From Betaproteobacteria bacterium (lineage in GTDB: Bacteria > Pseudomonadota > Gammaproteobacteria > Burkholderiales > JAHFQX01): 39,524 bases of DNA. Shown in pieces: positions 21,570 to 31,427 of this stretch. The stretch is taken from assembly GCA_023259135.1 (NCBI GenBank), contig JAHFQX010000027.1, positions 1-39,524 on the forward strand. The letters are read 5' to 3'. The first letter of the stretch is position 1. Each line of letters opens with the position of its first letter. Both the position numbers and the translations under genes were made by a program. The notes below the pieces were generated by a model. That model did not search any database, was not told the DNA's origin, and was given only the letters and a program-made list of their open reading frames with translations.

Positions 21570-22805
21570 TCAGGGCTTGCTTGAATGCACCGCGCCGATG
21601 CCGGCTCGCAAATCCGGAAGTCTCCGGCCTAGCCAAAACGCGGCCGCCAGGCAGCAGATACCGGCAATCAGCATGGTGGGCTGAACGCCGATGCGATGGG
21701 CCAGCGCCCCTTCAGCCAAACTCCCCAAGGGCGCGCTGCCCAGGAAAGCCGTGATGTAAAGACTCATCACCCGCCCCCGCTTATCGTCATCCACCACGGT
21801 TTGGAGAATGATGTTGATGGAAGAACCGGTGCAGATGATGCCGCAGCCCAGGGCCATCATCAGCAACAGCGAAATCCACAGCACCTGGCAGTAAGCGAAC
21901 AGGATTTGAGCCCCGCCGACAACGCTCACAGCAGCGAGGATGACCCGGGGCAATCCGCCGATCCCTCGGCGAGCAGCCAGGAACACGGTTCCCCCCAGGG
22001 CTCCCAAGCCCGCCGCGCCGATCAGGAAACCCAAGGTGCGGGGCCCGCCGAGGAACATCTCGGCGGCGAAAATCGGCATCAGGGATTGATAGGGCATGGC
22101 CATGAAACTCATCACCGCCACCACCGGCAGCAGAATCCGCACCGGTGGAAAACTCCTGGCATAGCTCAATCCTTGCCGCAGTTCTCCCAGCACGCTTTGT
22201 TTGGCCACGGCCGCCGGCCGAGCGGGAATCCGCATCGCCAATGCGGCGCCGATCACCGCCAGCTTGCTGAAGCCGTTGACGAAGAAACACAGCGCTTCGC
22301 TCAGCATCGCCAACATGATTCCGGCTATGGAAGGCCCCACCAGCCGGCCGCCGTTCATGATAGCGGAATTCATGGCGATGGCGCTGGGCAGATCTTCTTT
22401 CTTGTCCACCAAATCCGACAGCAGGGACTGGCGCACCGGAGTATCGAAAGCCACGATCATCCCCAGAGCACCGGCCAGCAACAGCAGCAGCCACGGAACC
22501 GCCAGGCCGGAATAGGCGAGATAAGCCAGCAGAAAAGCGTGCAGCAGAAACAGGGTCTGGGTGGTCAGTAGCAGCTTGCGGCGGTCAAGCCGATCGCACC
22601 AGGCTCCCGCTAGGGGGGACAGCAGCAGCACCGGCGCCTGGCTGGCGAAACCCACCAGCCCCAGCAACCAGGCGGAGCCGGTGAGCCGGTATATCAACCA
22701 ATTCATGGCGATTTGCTGCACCCAGGTGCCCACCAGGGATACGCTCTGGCCGCCGAAGAATAGGCGGAAATTGGGATGGCGGAAGGCCCGCAGGGCGTGA
22801 ATCAC
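21570..22805 (-). CDS. MFS transporter (EntS-like)
   Basis: This ~411-residue protein has about twelve membrane segments. It opens RAFRHPNFRLFFGGQSVSLV, followed by GTWVQQIAMNWLIYRLTGSA, typical of the EntS/DUF894 group of major-facilitator exporters. WCDRLDRRKLLL is the loop-2 motif A region, DTPVRQSLLSDLV another conserved segment and VDDDKRGRVMSLY the matching loop later. The start is taken at GTG 22805, 4 bp after the valS stop. The frame is open further upstream into valS but has no membrane-protein character there. Efflux of a siderophore, drug or metabolite by proton antiport is likely; the substrate is unknown. Confidence 0.85.
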   Translation of the reverse strand: MIHALRAFRHPNFRLFFGGQSVSLVGTWVQQIAMNWLIYRLTGSAWLLGLVGFASQAPVLLLSPLAGAWCDRLDRRKLLLTTQTLFLLHAFLLAYLAYSGLAVPWLLLLLAGALGMIVAFDTPVRQSLLSDLVDKKEDLPSAIAMNSAIMNGGRLVGPSIAGIMLAMLSEALCFFVNGFSKLAVIGAALAMRIPARPAAVAKQSVLGELRQGLSYARSFPPVRILLPVVAVMSFMAMPYQSLMPIFAAEMFLGGPRTLGFLIGAAGLGALGGTVFLAARRGIGGLPRVILAAVSVVGGAQILFAYCQVLWISLLLMMALGCGIICTGSSINIILQTVVDDDKRGRVMSLYITAFLGSAPLGSLAEGALAHRIGVQPTMLIAGICCLAAAFWLGRRLPDLRAGIGAVHSSKP

Positions 22806-22809
22806 CCGA

Positions 22810-25800
22810 TTAGCGCAACCTCTCGAGCTGGGATTGAAGCTTTTCCAGCGTGGCGGAAAAACGCTCCAGCCGTTCCCGCTCCTGCTCCACCACCGCCGCC
22901 GGCGCCTTGCCGACGAACCCCGGATTAGAGAGCTTACCGCCACATTTGGCGATTTCCCCCTCCAGTTTGGCGATTTCCTTGGCCAGCCGCTGCCGCTCGG
23001 CGGCTGCGTCCACCGGAACCTCCAGCATCAAGCGGTATTCGCCGACGATGGCCACCGGGGCATCGGCCACCGGCAGATCCGCCACCACCCGGACCTCGCT
23101 TAGCTTCGCCAGGGGCTTCAAGTAGGCGGCCAAGCGCCCAACGCCTCCCGCCCCTCCGGCCGCCACCAAGGGCGCCCGCTGGGCCGGAGACAGGCCCATC
23201 TCGCCCCGCAGCCCGCGGCAGGCGCTGGCCAACTCCTTGAGCAAGGCCATTTCCTGCTCGGCTTGCGGGTCCATCCGGCCGGCGTCGGGCCGCGGGTAGG
23301 GCGCCAGCATCACGCTGTCCCCCGATTTCCCCGCCAGCGGCGCCACCTGCTGCCACAACTCCTCGGTGATGAAGGGGATCAACGGGTGGGCCAGCCGTAG
23401 CGTGGCTTCCAGCACCCGGCACAAGGTACGGCGGGTAGCGCGGCACTGGGCGTCATCGCCTTGCTGCAACTGCACCTTGGCCAATTCCAGATACCAATCG
23501 CAGTATTCGTCCCAGACGAATTCGTAAATCGCCCGAGCCGCCATATCGAAGCGGTAATCGCCAAACGCCTCCAGCACCGCTTGCTCGGCTCGCTGCAAGC
23601 GGCTCACGATCCAGCGGTCGGCCGGCGTCGGGGCCAGGGGTAGGCTCTCATCCAGACCGGTATCGGCGCCTTGGCAATTCATCAAGACATAGCGGGTGGC
23701 ATTCCACAGCTTGTTGCAGAAATTCCGGTAACCCTCGCAACGGCCCAGGTCGAATTTGATGTCGCGGCCGGGAGAGGCCAGGCTGGCGAAGGTGAAGCGT
23801 AGCGCGTCGGCGCCGAAGGCGGGAATGCCGTTGGGAAATTCCTGGCGGGTGCGCTGCTCGATCTGCTCGGCCTGCTGGGGATTCATCAGGCCGCTGGTAC
23901 GCTTTTGCACCAGGGCTTCCAGGTCGATGCCGTCGATGAGGTCGATGGGATCGAGCACGTTGCCCTTGGACTTGGACATCTTGTGGCCTTCGCTGTCGCG
24001 GATCAGGCCGTGGACATAGACGTGCTTGAAGGGAATTTTGCCGGTGATGTGCTGGGTCATCATCACCATCCGGGCCACCCAGAAGAAGATGATATCGAAG
24101 CCGGTGACTAACACCGAGGAAGGCAGATAGAGGCTGAGTGCTGGGTTGGATTTCGCCGGATACTCGGGCGTCCAGTCCAGCGTGGAAAAAGGCCACAGGG
24201 CGGAGGAGAACCAGGTGTCCAGCACGTCATCGTCGCGTTTCAGATTGCCGGTGTAGCCATCCCGTGCCGCCAGCTGCCTTGCCTCGACTTCATCATGCGC
24301 GACATAGAAACGACCCTCGTCGCCGAACCATGCCGGAATCTGGTGTCCCCACCACAATTGGCGCGAGATGCACCAGTCCTGAATATTGTTCAGCCACTGG
24401 TTGTAGGTGTTGACCCAGTTATCCGGGTAGAATTTTATTTCGCCGGACGCCACCACTTCCAGCGCCTGTTGGGCGATAGACTTGCCATCCTTGCCGGGCT
24501 TGCTCATCGCCACGAACCACTGGTCGGTGAGCATGGGCTCGATCACCGCGTGACTGCGGTCGCCGCGCGGCACCATTAACTTGTGCGGCTGGGTGGCGGC
24601 GAGAAGATTTTGCTCTTCCAAATCGGCGAGGATTTGTTTGCGTGCTTCAAAGCGGTCGAGGCCTTGATATTTTTTTGGAATATTGTCAATAGTCCAGTCT
24701 GTTTGAAGCAACATTTCCTTGGTGGCAAAGACATCGGGGCCGCCATCAGGTTGAGTTCTTAGTGCGTCGAATTTATGTGGCGCTAAGTAGCGCTGTTTGT
24801 CGGCCCAGTCGTCCCCCTTGGTTCCTTTAATTCTTCCATCCAACGTGAAAATGCTGATTGGGGTAAAACCATGGCGTTGCCCCATCGCGTAGTCATTGAA
24901 ATCGTGCGCCGGGGTGATTTTGACGCAGCCGGTGCCGAAGGCGGGATCGACGTATGCGTCGGCAATGATGGGGATGGTCCGGTGGGTGAGCGGCAGAAGC
25001 AGCTTCTTGCCGATCAGGTGTTTGTAGCGCGTGTCCTCGGGATGCACCGCCACGGCGACGTCGCCGAGCAGCGTCTCCGGGCGGGTGGTGGCGACGATGA
25101 GCGCACCCACGCCGGTTTCCAGTGGATAGGCGATGTGCCACAGGTTGCCGTCTTCTTCCCGCGACACCACTTCGAGGTCGGATACGGCAGTGCCCAGTAC
25201 CGGATCCCAGTTCACCAACCGCTTGCCGCGATAGATCAGGCCCTCGTTGTAAAGCCGGACGAAAGTCTCGGTGACGATCTTGGACAGTCCTTCGTCCATG
25301 GTGAAGCGTTCCCGCGACCAATCGCAGGAAGCCCCCAGCCGGCGCATCTGCCGGGTGATGGTGCCGCCGGAGTATTCCTTCCACTCCCAGACCTTTTGCA
25401 GAAATTTTTCCCGGCCCAGCTCATGGCGGGACACGCCCCGCCCCTCCAATTGACGTTCCACCACGATCTGGGTGGCGATGCCGGCATGGTCGGTGCCCGG
25501 TTGCCACAGTGTGTTGTCCCCCCGCATGCGGTGATAGCGGGTCAACGCATCCATCAGGGTCTGGTTGAAGCCGTGGCCCATGTGCAGGGTGCCAGTGACG
25601 TTGGGCGGCGGCAGCAGGATGCAAAAATTGTCGAGCTTGCCCGGTTCCAGGCCAGCCTTGAAATAGCCGCGGGATTCCCATTGCGGGTACCAGCGCCGCT
25701 CCACGGCGGCGGGATCGAAGCTCTTGTCAAGTTCCATGGGAGCAAGGGCGGAGATGCCGGATGGCGTTCCGCTGACGGGTTCCGGAGAAAAGGTTGGCAT

Positions 25801-26268
25801 TATATCCGAGGGGGCCGGCGCCCTTGCGGACCCGGCAGAGGACTGGGGCCGCGCCGCGGCCAGGGCTTCGGCGACAGCCTCTTGAATCCAATCCCCGATC
25901 TGCTCTCTCAGCCCGGCGAGCGTGCCTTGGAGGCGCTGTTCCACCTGCCGCGCCAAACGTTCCGCTAGGTCGTGACCGAAATCCGGGGGCAACGGGGCGG
26001 GTTTATCGGGATCCGGAGCGCGGACCGGAGCTTGCCGGGCCGGCGCAACGACGGCGGCTTCCTCCAAAACATCGGTGAGCACCGGGATGGGCGGCAACGC
26101 AACGGCTTCGCGGGGCTCCACCGCTTCGGTCAGAAGCGGAACGGCAGCGGGCGGGGAAGACGGTTCCGGCGGCGGCCCACCCCGCCGCTTGGCGAGGAAA
26201 GCATCGACTTCGGCCAGGATGGAGGGGTCCGCATCGTCCCGCTCCGGGCCGGGAGGATAACCCTTCAC
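22810..26268 (-). CDS. valS: Valyl-tRNA synthetase, frame open through an N-terminal extension
   Basis: The class I synthetase charges tRNA-Val and edits threonine. The HIGH motif is HMGH in [20 protein letters not shown], and KMSKSKG occurs near codon 586 counted from ATG 25737. A C-terminal coiled coil ([20 protein letters not shown]) ends at 22810. The usual ValS beginning, [20 protein letters not shown], is at 25737, which gives 975 residues (E. coli 951). The same frame is open upstream to GTG 26268, adding 177 residues unlike ValS. Either a separate protein has fused to ValS or translation of ValS starts internally; no good ribosome-binding site is seen before 25737. It is followed at 4 bp by the MFS gene and preceded by holC. 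Confidence 0.95.
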   Translation of the reverse strand: MKGYPPGPERDDADPSILAEVDAFLAKRRGGPPPEPSSPPAAVPLLTEAVEPREAVALPPIPVLTDVLEEAAVVAPARQAPVRAPDPDKPAPLPPDFGHDLAERLARQVEQRLQGTLAGLREQIGDWIQEAVAEALAAARPQSSAGSARAPAPSDIMPTFSPEPVSGTPSGISALAPMELDKSFDPAAVERRWYPQWESRGYFKAGLEPGKLDNFCILLPPPNVTGTLHMGHGFNQTLMDALTRYHRMRGDNTLWQPGTDHAGIATQIVVERQLEGRGVSRHELGREKFLQKVWEWKEYSGGTITRQMRRLGASCDWSRERFTMDEGLSKIVTETFVRLYNEGLIYRGKRLVNWDPVLGTAVSDLEVVSREEDGNLWHIAYPLETGVGALIVATTRPETLLGDVAVAVHPEDTRYKHLIGKKLLLPLTHRTIPIIADAYVDPAFGTGCVKITPAHDFNDYAMGQRHGFTPISIFTLDGRIKGTKGDDWADKQRYLAPHKFDALRTQPDGGPDVFATKEMLLQTDWTIDNIPKKYQGLDRFEARKQILADLEEQNLLAATQPHKLMVPRGDRSHAVIEPMLTDQWFVAMSKPGKDGKSIAQQALEVVASGEIKFYPDNWVNTYNQWLNNIQDWCISRQLWWGHQIPAWFGDEGRFYVAHDEVEARQLAARDGYTGNLKRDDDVLDTWFSSALWPFSTLDWTPEYPAKSNPALSLYLPSSVLVTGFDIIFFWVARMVMMTQHITGKIPFKHVYVHGLIRDSEGHKMSKSKGNVLDPIDLIDGIDLEALVQKRTSGLMNPQQAEQIEQRTRQEFPNGIPAFGADALRFTFASLASPGRDIKFDLGRCEGYRNFCNKLWNATRYVLMNCQGADTGLDESLPLAPTPADRWIVSRLQRAEQAVLEAFGDYRFDMAARAIYEFVWDEYCDWYLELAKVQLQQGDDAQCRATRRTLCRVLEATLRLAHPLIPFITEELWQQVAPLAGKSGDSVMLAPYPRPDAGRMDPQAEQEMALLKELASACRGLRGEMGLSPAQRAPLVAAGGAGGVGRLAAYLKPLAKLSEVRVVADLPVADAPVAIVGEYRLMLEVPVDAAAERQRLAKEIAKLEGEIAKCGGKLSNPGFVGKAPAAVVEQERERLERFSATLEKLQSQLERLR
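25738..26268 (-). other. N-terminal extension fused to valS (DUF2486-like)
   Basis: The 177 codons from GTG 26268 encode an acidic, proline-rich stretch ([20 protein letters not shown]), then [14 protein letters not shown], then an amphipathic helical part ([40 protein letters not shown]). Betaproteobacteria often have a small gene between holC and valS whose protein contains an IP-x-LT-D/E-V motif like the one here. I infer that this is that protein, with its stop codon lost. GGAAAG and 24 bp separate it from the holC stop. Confidence 0.55.
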
Positions 26269-26292
26269 CCGCGGGCTTTCCGGCCGGCCGGC

Positions 26293-26727
26293 TCAAGAGC
26301 GGGCGGCGGCGCGATGCAATTCATGAGTTTCGATGGCATAGCCCTGGCCGCGATAATGGCGGAAGCGGCTCCGCCCTTGTTGGATATCGGCCGGATCCTG
26401 GCCGACGATTTCCAGCAAGCGCCGGAAGCCGGGGAAAAATTCCGGGCAGCCGCCGCTCAAGTTCAGCAGCACATCCCCGCGGGGCAGCGGTTCGGCGCGG
26501 TAATCCACGATGGCCGGGGTCACGGCGGCCAGCCGATGGCCGGCGCGGCAATGGGGCAAAAAGCCGATAGCCGGGTCCGTCCATAGCAATCGGTCAAGGT
26601 GGCTGGCGGCCGCCTCGTCGGCGGTCAGAACGAATACCCGATGGCCGCCGGCCACCGCCTTGGCGGTCAGCACGCAAGCCGTCCGGAGCTTGTCCTGGGC
26701 ATGAACGTAGAAATCGATGCGGGTCAT
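26293..26727 (-). CDS. holC: DNA polymerase III chi subunit
   Basis: This 144-residue protein reads MTRIDFYVHAQDKLRTACVL, TAKAVAGGHRVFVLTADEAA, then LDRLLWTDPAIGFLPH. The N-terminal TRxDFYV and the DxxLWT...FLPH motifs are the HolC signature. Chi joins the clamp-loader (through psi) to the single-strand-binding protein at the replication fork. The chain is about the usual length (147 in E. coli). The ATG overlaps the pepA stop (ATGA), and the pepA-holC-valS order is the common proteobacterial arrangement. Confidence 0.92.
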   Translation of the reverse strand: MTRIDFYVHAQDKLRTACVLTAKAVAGGHRVFVLTADEAAASHLDRLLWTDPAIGFLPHCRAGHRLAAVTPAIVDYRAEPLPRGDVLLNLSGGCPEFFPGFRRLLEIVGQDPADIQQGRSRFRHYRGQGYAIETHELHRAAARS

Positions 26728-28241
26728 TCGCGGCGCCGTGCCCCGCCGCCGCCCTGCCGCGAGGCGCGGGCCATGAGGAAATGGACCAGCAAAGGGACTG
26801 GGCGTCCAGTGGCGCCTTTTTCCTTGCCGGATTTCCAGGCGGTGCCGGCGATGTCCAGGTGGGCCCAGGGCAATCCCTTGCTGAACCGGGACAGAAAGCA
26901 CGCGGCGGTGACGGTGCCCGCCGGACGTCCGCCGATGTTGGCCATGTCGGCGAAATTGCTGTTGAGCTGTTCCTGATATTCCTCCCATAGGGGCAGACGC
27001 CATGCCCGATCCCCGGAAGTTTCGGCGGCGGCCAGCAACTCGGCGCTCAGTGGCTCGTCGTTGCCCATCAAGCCCGAAGCCACATGCCCCAGGGCGATGA
27101 TGCAAGCGCCGGTGAGGGTGGCGATATCCACCACCGCCTCCGGATCGAAACGCCGGGCGTAGGTCAGGGCATCGCACAGAATCAGCCGGCCTTCGGCATC
27201 GGTATTGAGAATCTCGATGGTCTGGCCCGACAGGCTGGTGACCACGTCTCCCGGCCGGGTGGCCCGCCCCCCCGGCATGTTCTCGCAACTGGGGATCACC
27301 CCCACGACATTGACGGGAAGCCGCAGCCGGGCGCAGGCCTCCAGAGTGCCCAGCACGCTGGCGGCGCCGCACATATCGAACTTCATCTCGTCCATCTCCG
27401 GACCCGGCTTCAGGGAAATGCCGCCGGTATCGAAAGTGATGCCCTTGCCGATCAGCGCGACGGGGCGCTGTTTCCTGCCGGCCCCCTGGTAACTCAAGGT
27501 AATCAGCTTGGGCGGCTGGATGCTGCCTTGCGTCACCGACAACAGCGACCCCATTCCCAGCTTCTCCATGTCCTTGCGTTCCAACACCTCCACTTTGAGG
27601 CCGTGGCGCTTGCCCAAGGCCTGGGCTTGCTCCGCAAGATAGGTCGGGGTGCAAATGTTGCCGGGAAGATTGCCCAATTCCTTGGCCAAGCTCATGCCGT
27701 GGCCGATGGCCAACCCGGCTTGCAAGCCCCTTTGGGCCTCGGCTTTGCCGCCATCCTCCACTCCCAGGACGATATGCCGCAGATTGGCGGATTCGGTTTT
27801 GGGCTGGGTTTTGAAGCGGCTGAAACGATAGTCCCGATCGAGGATCTCCTTGGCCGCCTGGAGCGCCTTCCAAGCCGTATCCCGGCCGTTGACGGCCAGC
27901 TCCAACAGATAAAGAGCGGCATCCTGGGCGCCGGTGCCGGCCACCGCCTGGTAGGCGGTCTGTACCGCCGCGCGATAAGCGGAATCGCCCAACTCCGCCT
28001 GTGGGCCAAGACCCACCAGGACCACCCGGGACGTTGCCACCTTGGGCAACCGATGGGCTACCAGGCTGGAGCCCTTCTTGCCCTTCATGTCGCCGGTTTT
28101 CACCAACTCGGCAAGGGCGCCGCCGCTGGCTTCGTCCAGCCGGGCCGCGGCCGCGGAGAGTTTGCGGTCCTCAAAAACGCCCACCACCACCGCGCCTACC
28201 TTGAGTTTATGGGGTGCTGCTGTTTTTATGCTAAAGTCCAC
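26724..28241 (-). CDS. pepA: Leucyl aminopeptidase (M17)
   Basis: This 505-residue enzyme starts at GTG 28241 (MDFSIKTAAPHKLK), with GGAG six bases before. The C-terminal catalytic domain has IGKGITFDTGGISLKPGPEM, MKFDMCGAASVLG and the M17 signature NTDAEGRL (346-353), with the lysine, aspartates and glutamate that hold two metal ions. It removes N-terminal residues, mainly leucine, from peptides. In E. coli PepA also acts as a DNA-binding architectural protein in Xer recombination and pyrimidine control. A longer frame upstream of 28241 covers the intergenic promoter and is not used. A promoter lies at 28293-28322. Confidence 0.95.
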   Translation of the reverse strand: MDFSIKTAAPHKLKVGAVVVGVFEDRKLSAAAARLDEASGGALAELVKTGDMKGKKGSSLVAHRLPKVATSRVVLVGLGPQAELGDSAYRAAVQTAYQAVAGTGAQDAALYLLELAVNGRDTAWKALQAAKEILDRDYRFSRFKTQPKTESANLRHIVLGVEDGGKAEAQRGLQAGLAIGHGMSLAKELGNLPGNICTPTYLAEQAQALGKRHGLKVEVLERKDMEKLGMGSLLSVTQGSIQPPKLITLSYQGAGRKQRPVALIGKGITFDTGGISLKPGPEMDEMKFDMCGAASVLGTLEACARLRLPVNVVGVIPSCENMPGGRATRPGDVVTSLSGQTIEILNTDAEGRLILCDALTYARRFDPEAVVDIATLTGACIIALGHVASGLMGNDEPLSAELLAAAETSGDRAWRLPLWEEYQEQLNSNFADMANIGGRPAGTVTAACFLSRFSKGLPWAHLDIAGTAWKSGKEKGATGRPVPLLVHFLMARASRQGGGGARRRE

Positions 28242-28292
28242 GGTGCGCTCCAGAGTTAGGTTACTCGCTGATTTTCGATTGATCCCGCCAAA

Positions 28293-28322
28293 ATTATCCT
28301 CGGACTCTTCGCAAAAAGTCAA
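28293..28322 (-). promoter_or_regulatory. Promoter of pepA
   Basis: On the minus strand TTGACT (28317-28322) and GATAAT (28293-28298) are separated by 18 bp, close to the sigma-70 consensus. The start codon is 52 bp downstream. The -35 box ends one base before the lptF ATG on the other strand, so lptF transcription must start over this promoter. Confidence 0.65.
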
Positions 28323-28323
28323 A

Positions 28324-29415
28324 ATGGGTTCGGGCTCTCTGTTTCGCCGGGCCTTGATCGGCGAATTCACCGCCAACGGGGCGGCGGCGTTCCTGGTGCT
28401 GCTGGCCATCACCCTCACCACCCAGGTTATCCGCTTCCTGGGAGACGCCGCCGGCGGAACCATTGGCTCGGACGGCGTGCTGCCGCTGCTGGGTTTCTCG
28501 GCGCTGAGTTATCTGCCGGTGCTGCTGTCCCTGACGGCGTTCATCGCGGTGCTGTTGGCGCTGTCCCGCAGCCATCGGGATTCGGAGATGGTGATCTGGT
28601 TCGGCGCCGGCCTGAGCTTGACCCGCTGGATTCGTCCGGTGCTGGGCTTCGCCCTGCCCATTATCGCCACCATCGCCCTGTTGGCCTTGTTTCTCACCCC
28701 TTGGGCGCTGCGCAAGGGCGAGGAATTCCAGCGCCAAATGGAAGCCCGCGACGACGCCTCGTTAGTGGCCCCCGGCCTGTTCAAGGAATCTCGGCAAGCC
28801 GATCAAGTGTATTTCGTGGAAACCTTCAACGCCGATCTTTCCAGAGTGAACAACATCTTCGCGCGCTCCGTCCGGCAACGCCGGGAAGGCGTGATGGTGG
28901 CCCGGCAAGGATACGTGGAAACGGCGCCCAACGGCGACCGGTTTCTGGTATTGCTGGACGGCCGGCGTTACGAAGGGGAACCGGGCTCCGCCGAGTATCG
29001 CATCGTCGAGTTCCAGCGCTATGCCATGCGCGTCGAAGCTCATGAAGCCAAAAACTACCGGCCTTCCACCAAAACCCGCTCCAGCATGGATCTGTGGCGC
29101 TTGGGACACGCCGAGGATCTGGCCGAACTGTCCTGGCGCCTGGGGTTGCCGGTCAGCGGGCTCATCCTGGCGCTGGCGGCGATTCCCCTGAGCTTCGTCA
29201 ATCCGCGGAGCGGCCGCTCCCTGAACCTGCTGGCGGCCCTGGTCCTGTTCATCATCTACAGCAATTGCATGAGCATTGCTCAAGCCTGGATCGCTCAAGG
29301 CGAAATGGGCTTCTTCGGCGGCCTGGGCACGGTCCACGGCGGCTTGGCCCTTATCCTGGGATTACTGTTCTTCTGGCGTACCTCTCCGTTGCGTTTGCGC
29401 AAATGGCGGTTTTAA
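28324..29415 (+). CDS. lptF: LPS export ABC transporter permease LptF
   Basis: This 363-residue inner-membrane protein has three N-terminal helices (FLVLLAITLTTQVIRFLGDA; FSALSYLPVLLSLTAFIAVL; LPIIATIALLALFLTPWALR). A periplasmic jellyroll domain of about 150 residues follows, with MVARQGYVETAPNGDRF, then three C-terminal helices (GLPVSGLILALAAIPLSFVN). This is the YjgP/YjgQ family. With LptG and the ATPase LptB it lifts LPS from the inner membrane onto the Lpt bridge. Its end overlaps lptG by 13 bp. The start at ATG 28324 is chosen from the family (SLFRRALIGEF); the frame upstream is open but lies in the divergent promoter. Confidence 0.93.
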   Translation: MGSGSLFRRALIGEFTANGAAAFLVLLAITLTTQVIRFLGDAAGGTIGSDGVLPLLGFSALSYLPVLLSLTAFIAVLLALSRSHRDSEMVIWFGAGLSLTRWIRPVLGFALPIIATIALLALFLTPWALRKGEEFQRQMEARDDASLVAPGLFKESRQADQVYFVETFNADLSRVNNIFARSVRQRREGVMVARQGYVETAPNGDRFLVLLDGRRYEGEPGSAEYRIVEFQRYAMRVEAHEAKNYRPSTKTRSSMDLWRLGHAEDLAELSWRLGLPVSGLILALAAIPLSFVNPRSGRSLNLLAALVLFIIYSNCMSIAQAWIAQGEMGFFGGLGTVHGGLALILGLLFFWRTSPLRLRKWRF

Positions 29416-30476
29416 GAAAATACCTGTTCCGGGAAATCGCCCTTAGCACCGTTTTCATCCTGGCGGCGCTGCTGGCGCTGTTCGGTCTGCTGGATTTGAT
29501 CGGGGAGTTAGCCGACGTGGGCAAGCAAAATTATCGCTTACCCACCGCCCTGGCCTTCGTCGCCTTGAGTCTGCCGGGCCACGTTTACGAGCTCATGCCC
29601 ATCGCCGCCCTGATCGGGACCCTGTTCGCCCTGGGGCAACTCTCCGCCAGTTCGGAGTACGCGGTGATGCGGGTTTCCGGAGTCTCCGCCGCCGGCATGG
29701 TGGGGATGCTGCTCAGAGTCGGGACGGGTTTCGCGATCGTGACTTTCGTGTTCGGCGAATTCATCGCCCCGCCAGCGGACCAACTGGCCCAGCGCTTGCG
29801 GATCAAGGCCACTCAGAACCTGGTCGCCCAGGAATTCCGCTCCGGCCTATGGGTGCGGGACAGCGGAAACTTCATCAACGTGGCCCAGGTCACGGCGGAT
29901 GCCGGGTTGAGGAATATCAAGGTGTTCGAATTCGGCGACGATTTTCGGCTGCGAGCCATCCGTCACGCCCAAAGCGGCGAATACCAAGGGGCAAACCGCT
30001 GGCGGCTAAAGGAGGTTACCGAGACGAATTTCGAGGACCACAAGGTTGCGGTACGCCGGATCGCCGAACAGGAATGGCTTTCGGTGCTCAGCCCGGACAT
30101 CCTGTCGGTGTTGCTGGTGGTTCCCGAGCAAATGTCCGTCTGGAACCTATACCAGTTCATTCGCTATCTGCAGGAGAACCAGCAGCAAACCCGCCGCCAC
30201 GAGATTGCCCTGTGGACCAAATTGAGCTACCCCTTCGCCGTATGGGTCATGATGCTGCTGGCGCTGCCCTTCACCCACCTGGTCGCCCGGGCCGGCAACC
30301 TGGGGGCCAAAATCTTCACCGGCATCATGCTGGGACTCGGTTTTCACCTCGTCAACCGGTTGTTCGCCCACATGGGGCTGTTGAGCGGCTGGCCGCCCCT
30401 GACGGCGGCCGCGCTGCCCACGTTGTCGTTTCTGGCGGCGGCGTTGTTCCTGCTGTGGCGGATAGAGCGCCGCTGA
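29403..30476 (+). CDS. lptG: LPS export ABC transporter permease LptG
   Basis: This 357-residue protein reads MAVLRKYLFREIALSTVFIL, AALLALFGLLDLIGELADVG, then YELMPIAALIGTLFALGQLS and SSEYAVMRVSGVSA. The EYAVMRVSG coupling segment and the YELMP motif are typical of LptG. A periplasmic beta domain (FGDDFRLRAIRHAQSGEY) precedes the last three helices (YPFAVWVMMLLALPFTHLVA; LGAKIFTGIMLGLGFHLVNR). It partners LptF in extracting LPS. The ATG lies inside the end of lptF. The next gene, encoding an RDD protein, faces it 7 bp away. Confidence 0.94.
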   Translation: MAVLRKYLFREIALSTVFILAALLALFGLLDLIGELADVGKQNYRLPTALAFVALSLPGHVYELMPIAALIGTLFALGQLSASSEYAVMRVSGVSAAGMVGMLLRVGTGFAIVTFVFGEFIAPPADQLAQRLRIKATQNLVAQEFRSGLWVRDSGNFINVAQVTADAGLRNIKVFEFGDDFRLRAIRHAQSGEYQGANRWRLKEVTETNFEDHKVAVRRIAEQEWLSVLSPDILSVLLVVPEQMSVWNLYQFIRYLQENQQQTRRHEIALWTKLSYPFAVWVMMLLALPFTHLVARAGNLGAKIFTGIMLGLGFHLVNRLFAHMGLLSGWPPLTAAALPTLSFLAAALFLLWRIERR

Positions 30477-30483
30477 CGGGGGC

Positions 30484-30948
30484 TCAGCGTGGCGAGCCGA
30501 TAAAAACGATACGGGTTCCGGCCAGCCGGTCGTGCAGGAACTGGCGCTCGGGATCAAACAAAGCCCACGCCCAGGCTAGCCCGCCCAAGCCGATCCCCAC
30601 CACTGCCAGCACATAACGGGCAATCGCTTGTCGCGGCTCGATGGGGCCACCGGCCCGGGTCACCAACCTCAAGCGCCAAGTCTTCATGGGCAGGGTCTGT
30701 CCGCCAAGCCGCCAGCACCCAACGAAATACACTCCGCATACCGCCAGCAAATAAAGCTGCAATGCCGGCCGGCCCAGGGCCAGCGGAATCGCCCAAGCGA
30801 ACCCCAAAAACAGAAAACCCGCCACCAGCACCAGGGCGGCCAACAACAGACTTTCGTAAACCAAGCTCAACAAACGGCGCCCCAATCCCGCCAGAGGCCG
30901 GGTAGCGGCTTGCCAATCCGTGGCAGGAACGTCGGCGGCAGCCGCCAT
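30484..30948 (-). CDS. RDD-family membrane protein
   Basis: This 154-residue protein has the RDD pattern: LAGLGRRLLSLVYESLLLAA (an Arg and an acidic residue in the first helix region), FLGFAWAIPLALGRPALQLY, then GGQTLPMKTWRLRLVTRAGG and a last hydrophobic segment followed by FDPERQFLHDRLAGTRIV. Three or four membrane helices are expected. RDD proteins are inner-membrane proteins of unclear, possibly transport, function. Its ATG overlaps the stop of the DUF3106 gene (TGATG). It ends the four-gene string that starts with the sigma factor. Confidence 0.85.
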   Translation of the reverse strand: MAAAADVPATDWQAATRPLAGLGRRLLSLVYESLLLAALVLVAGFLFLGFAWAIPLALGRPALQLYLLAVCGVYFVGCWRLGGQTLPMKTWRLRLVTRAGGPIEPRQAIARYVLAVVGIGLGGLAWAWALFDPERQFLHDRLAGTRIVFIGSPR

Positions 30949-31427
30949 CAGTTGGCGGGCACCGACGGCGCCACCGCCGGGGGCGCTGTGGGAGGGGGAG
31001 GCGCTGACCGAGCTGACCGAGGTTGGGCAGTTCGCTTCAACGCATCGCGCCGTTCTTCGGGCAACTGTTGATATTGCTCCCATTTCCGCTTGACTTCCTC
31101 GCGCTTTTCCGGGGGAAGCCGTTTCAGATTCTTGAATTTTTCCCGGGCCTTCATACGCTCGGCGGAACTCAGTTGGGCCCAGTCCCTCATCCGGGACTGG
31201 ATGCGCTGCTGCTCTTCCGGTTTCATGTCGGGGTAGCGTTTGGCGACCCCCAGCCATTTCTTGCGCCGAACGGGCCCCATTTCATCCCACTCGGCGGCGA
31301 GCGGGGCGAGGGCCGTTTGCTGAGCGGGAGAAAGCTCGGTCCAGCGATGTGGCGGGGGACTGGGGGCGGCAACGGCAGGGAGGGCCAGCCCCAGCCACAG
31401 GATCACTCCGAAGACTGCCGGAGCCAT
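30948..31427 (-). CDS. DUF3106 secreted protein
   Basis: This 159-residue protein has a signal peptide (MAPAVFGVILWLGLALPAVA) and a mature part rich in charged helices: TELSPAQQTALAPLAAEWDE, VRRKKWLGVAKRYPDMKPEE, RIQSRMRDWAQLSSAERMKA, REKFKNLKRLPPEKREEVKR. Repeated L-x-P-x-x-R/Q blocks with W are the mark of DUF3106. The C-terminus is Pro/Ala-rich. The function is unknown. The repeat layout recalls periplasmic helical stress proteins such as CpxP/Spy, but this is only a resemblance. It overlaps DUF3619 at its start (25 bp) and the RDD gene at its end. Confidence 0.8.
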   Translation of the reverse strand: MAPAVFGVILWLGLALPAVAAPSPPPHRWTELSPAQQTALAPLAAEWDEMGPVRRKKWLGVAKRYPDMKPEEQQRIQSRMRDWAQLSSAERMKAREKFKNLKRLPPEKREEVKRKWEQYQQLPEERRDALKRTAQPRSARSAPPPPTAPPAVAPSVPAN

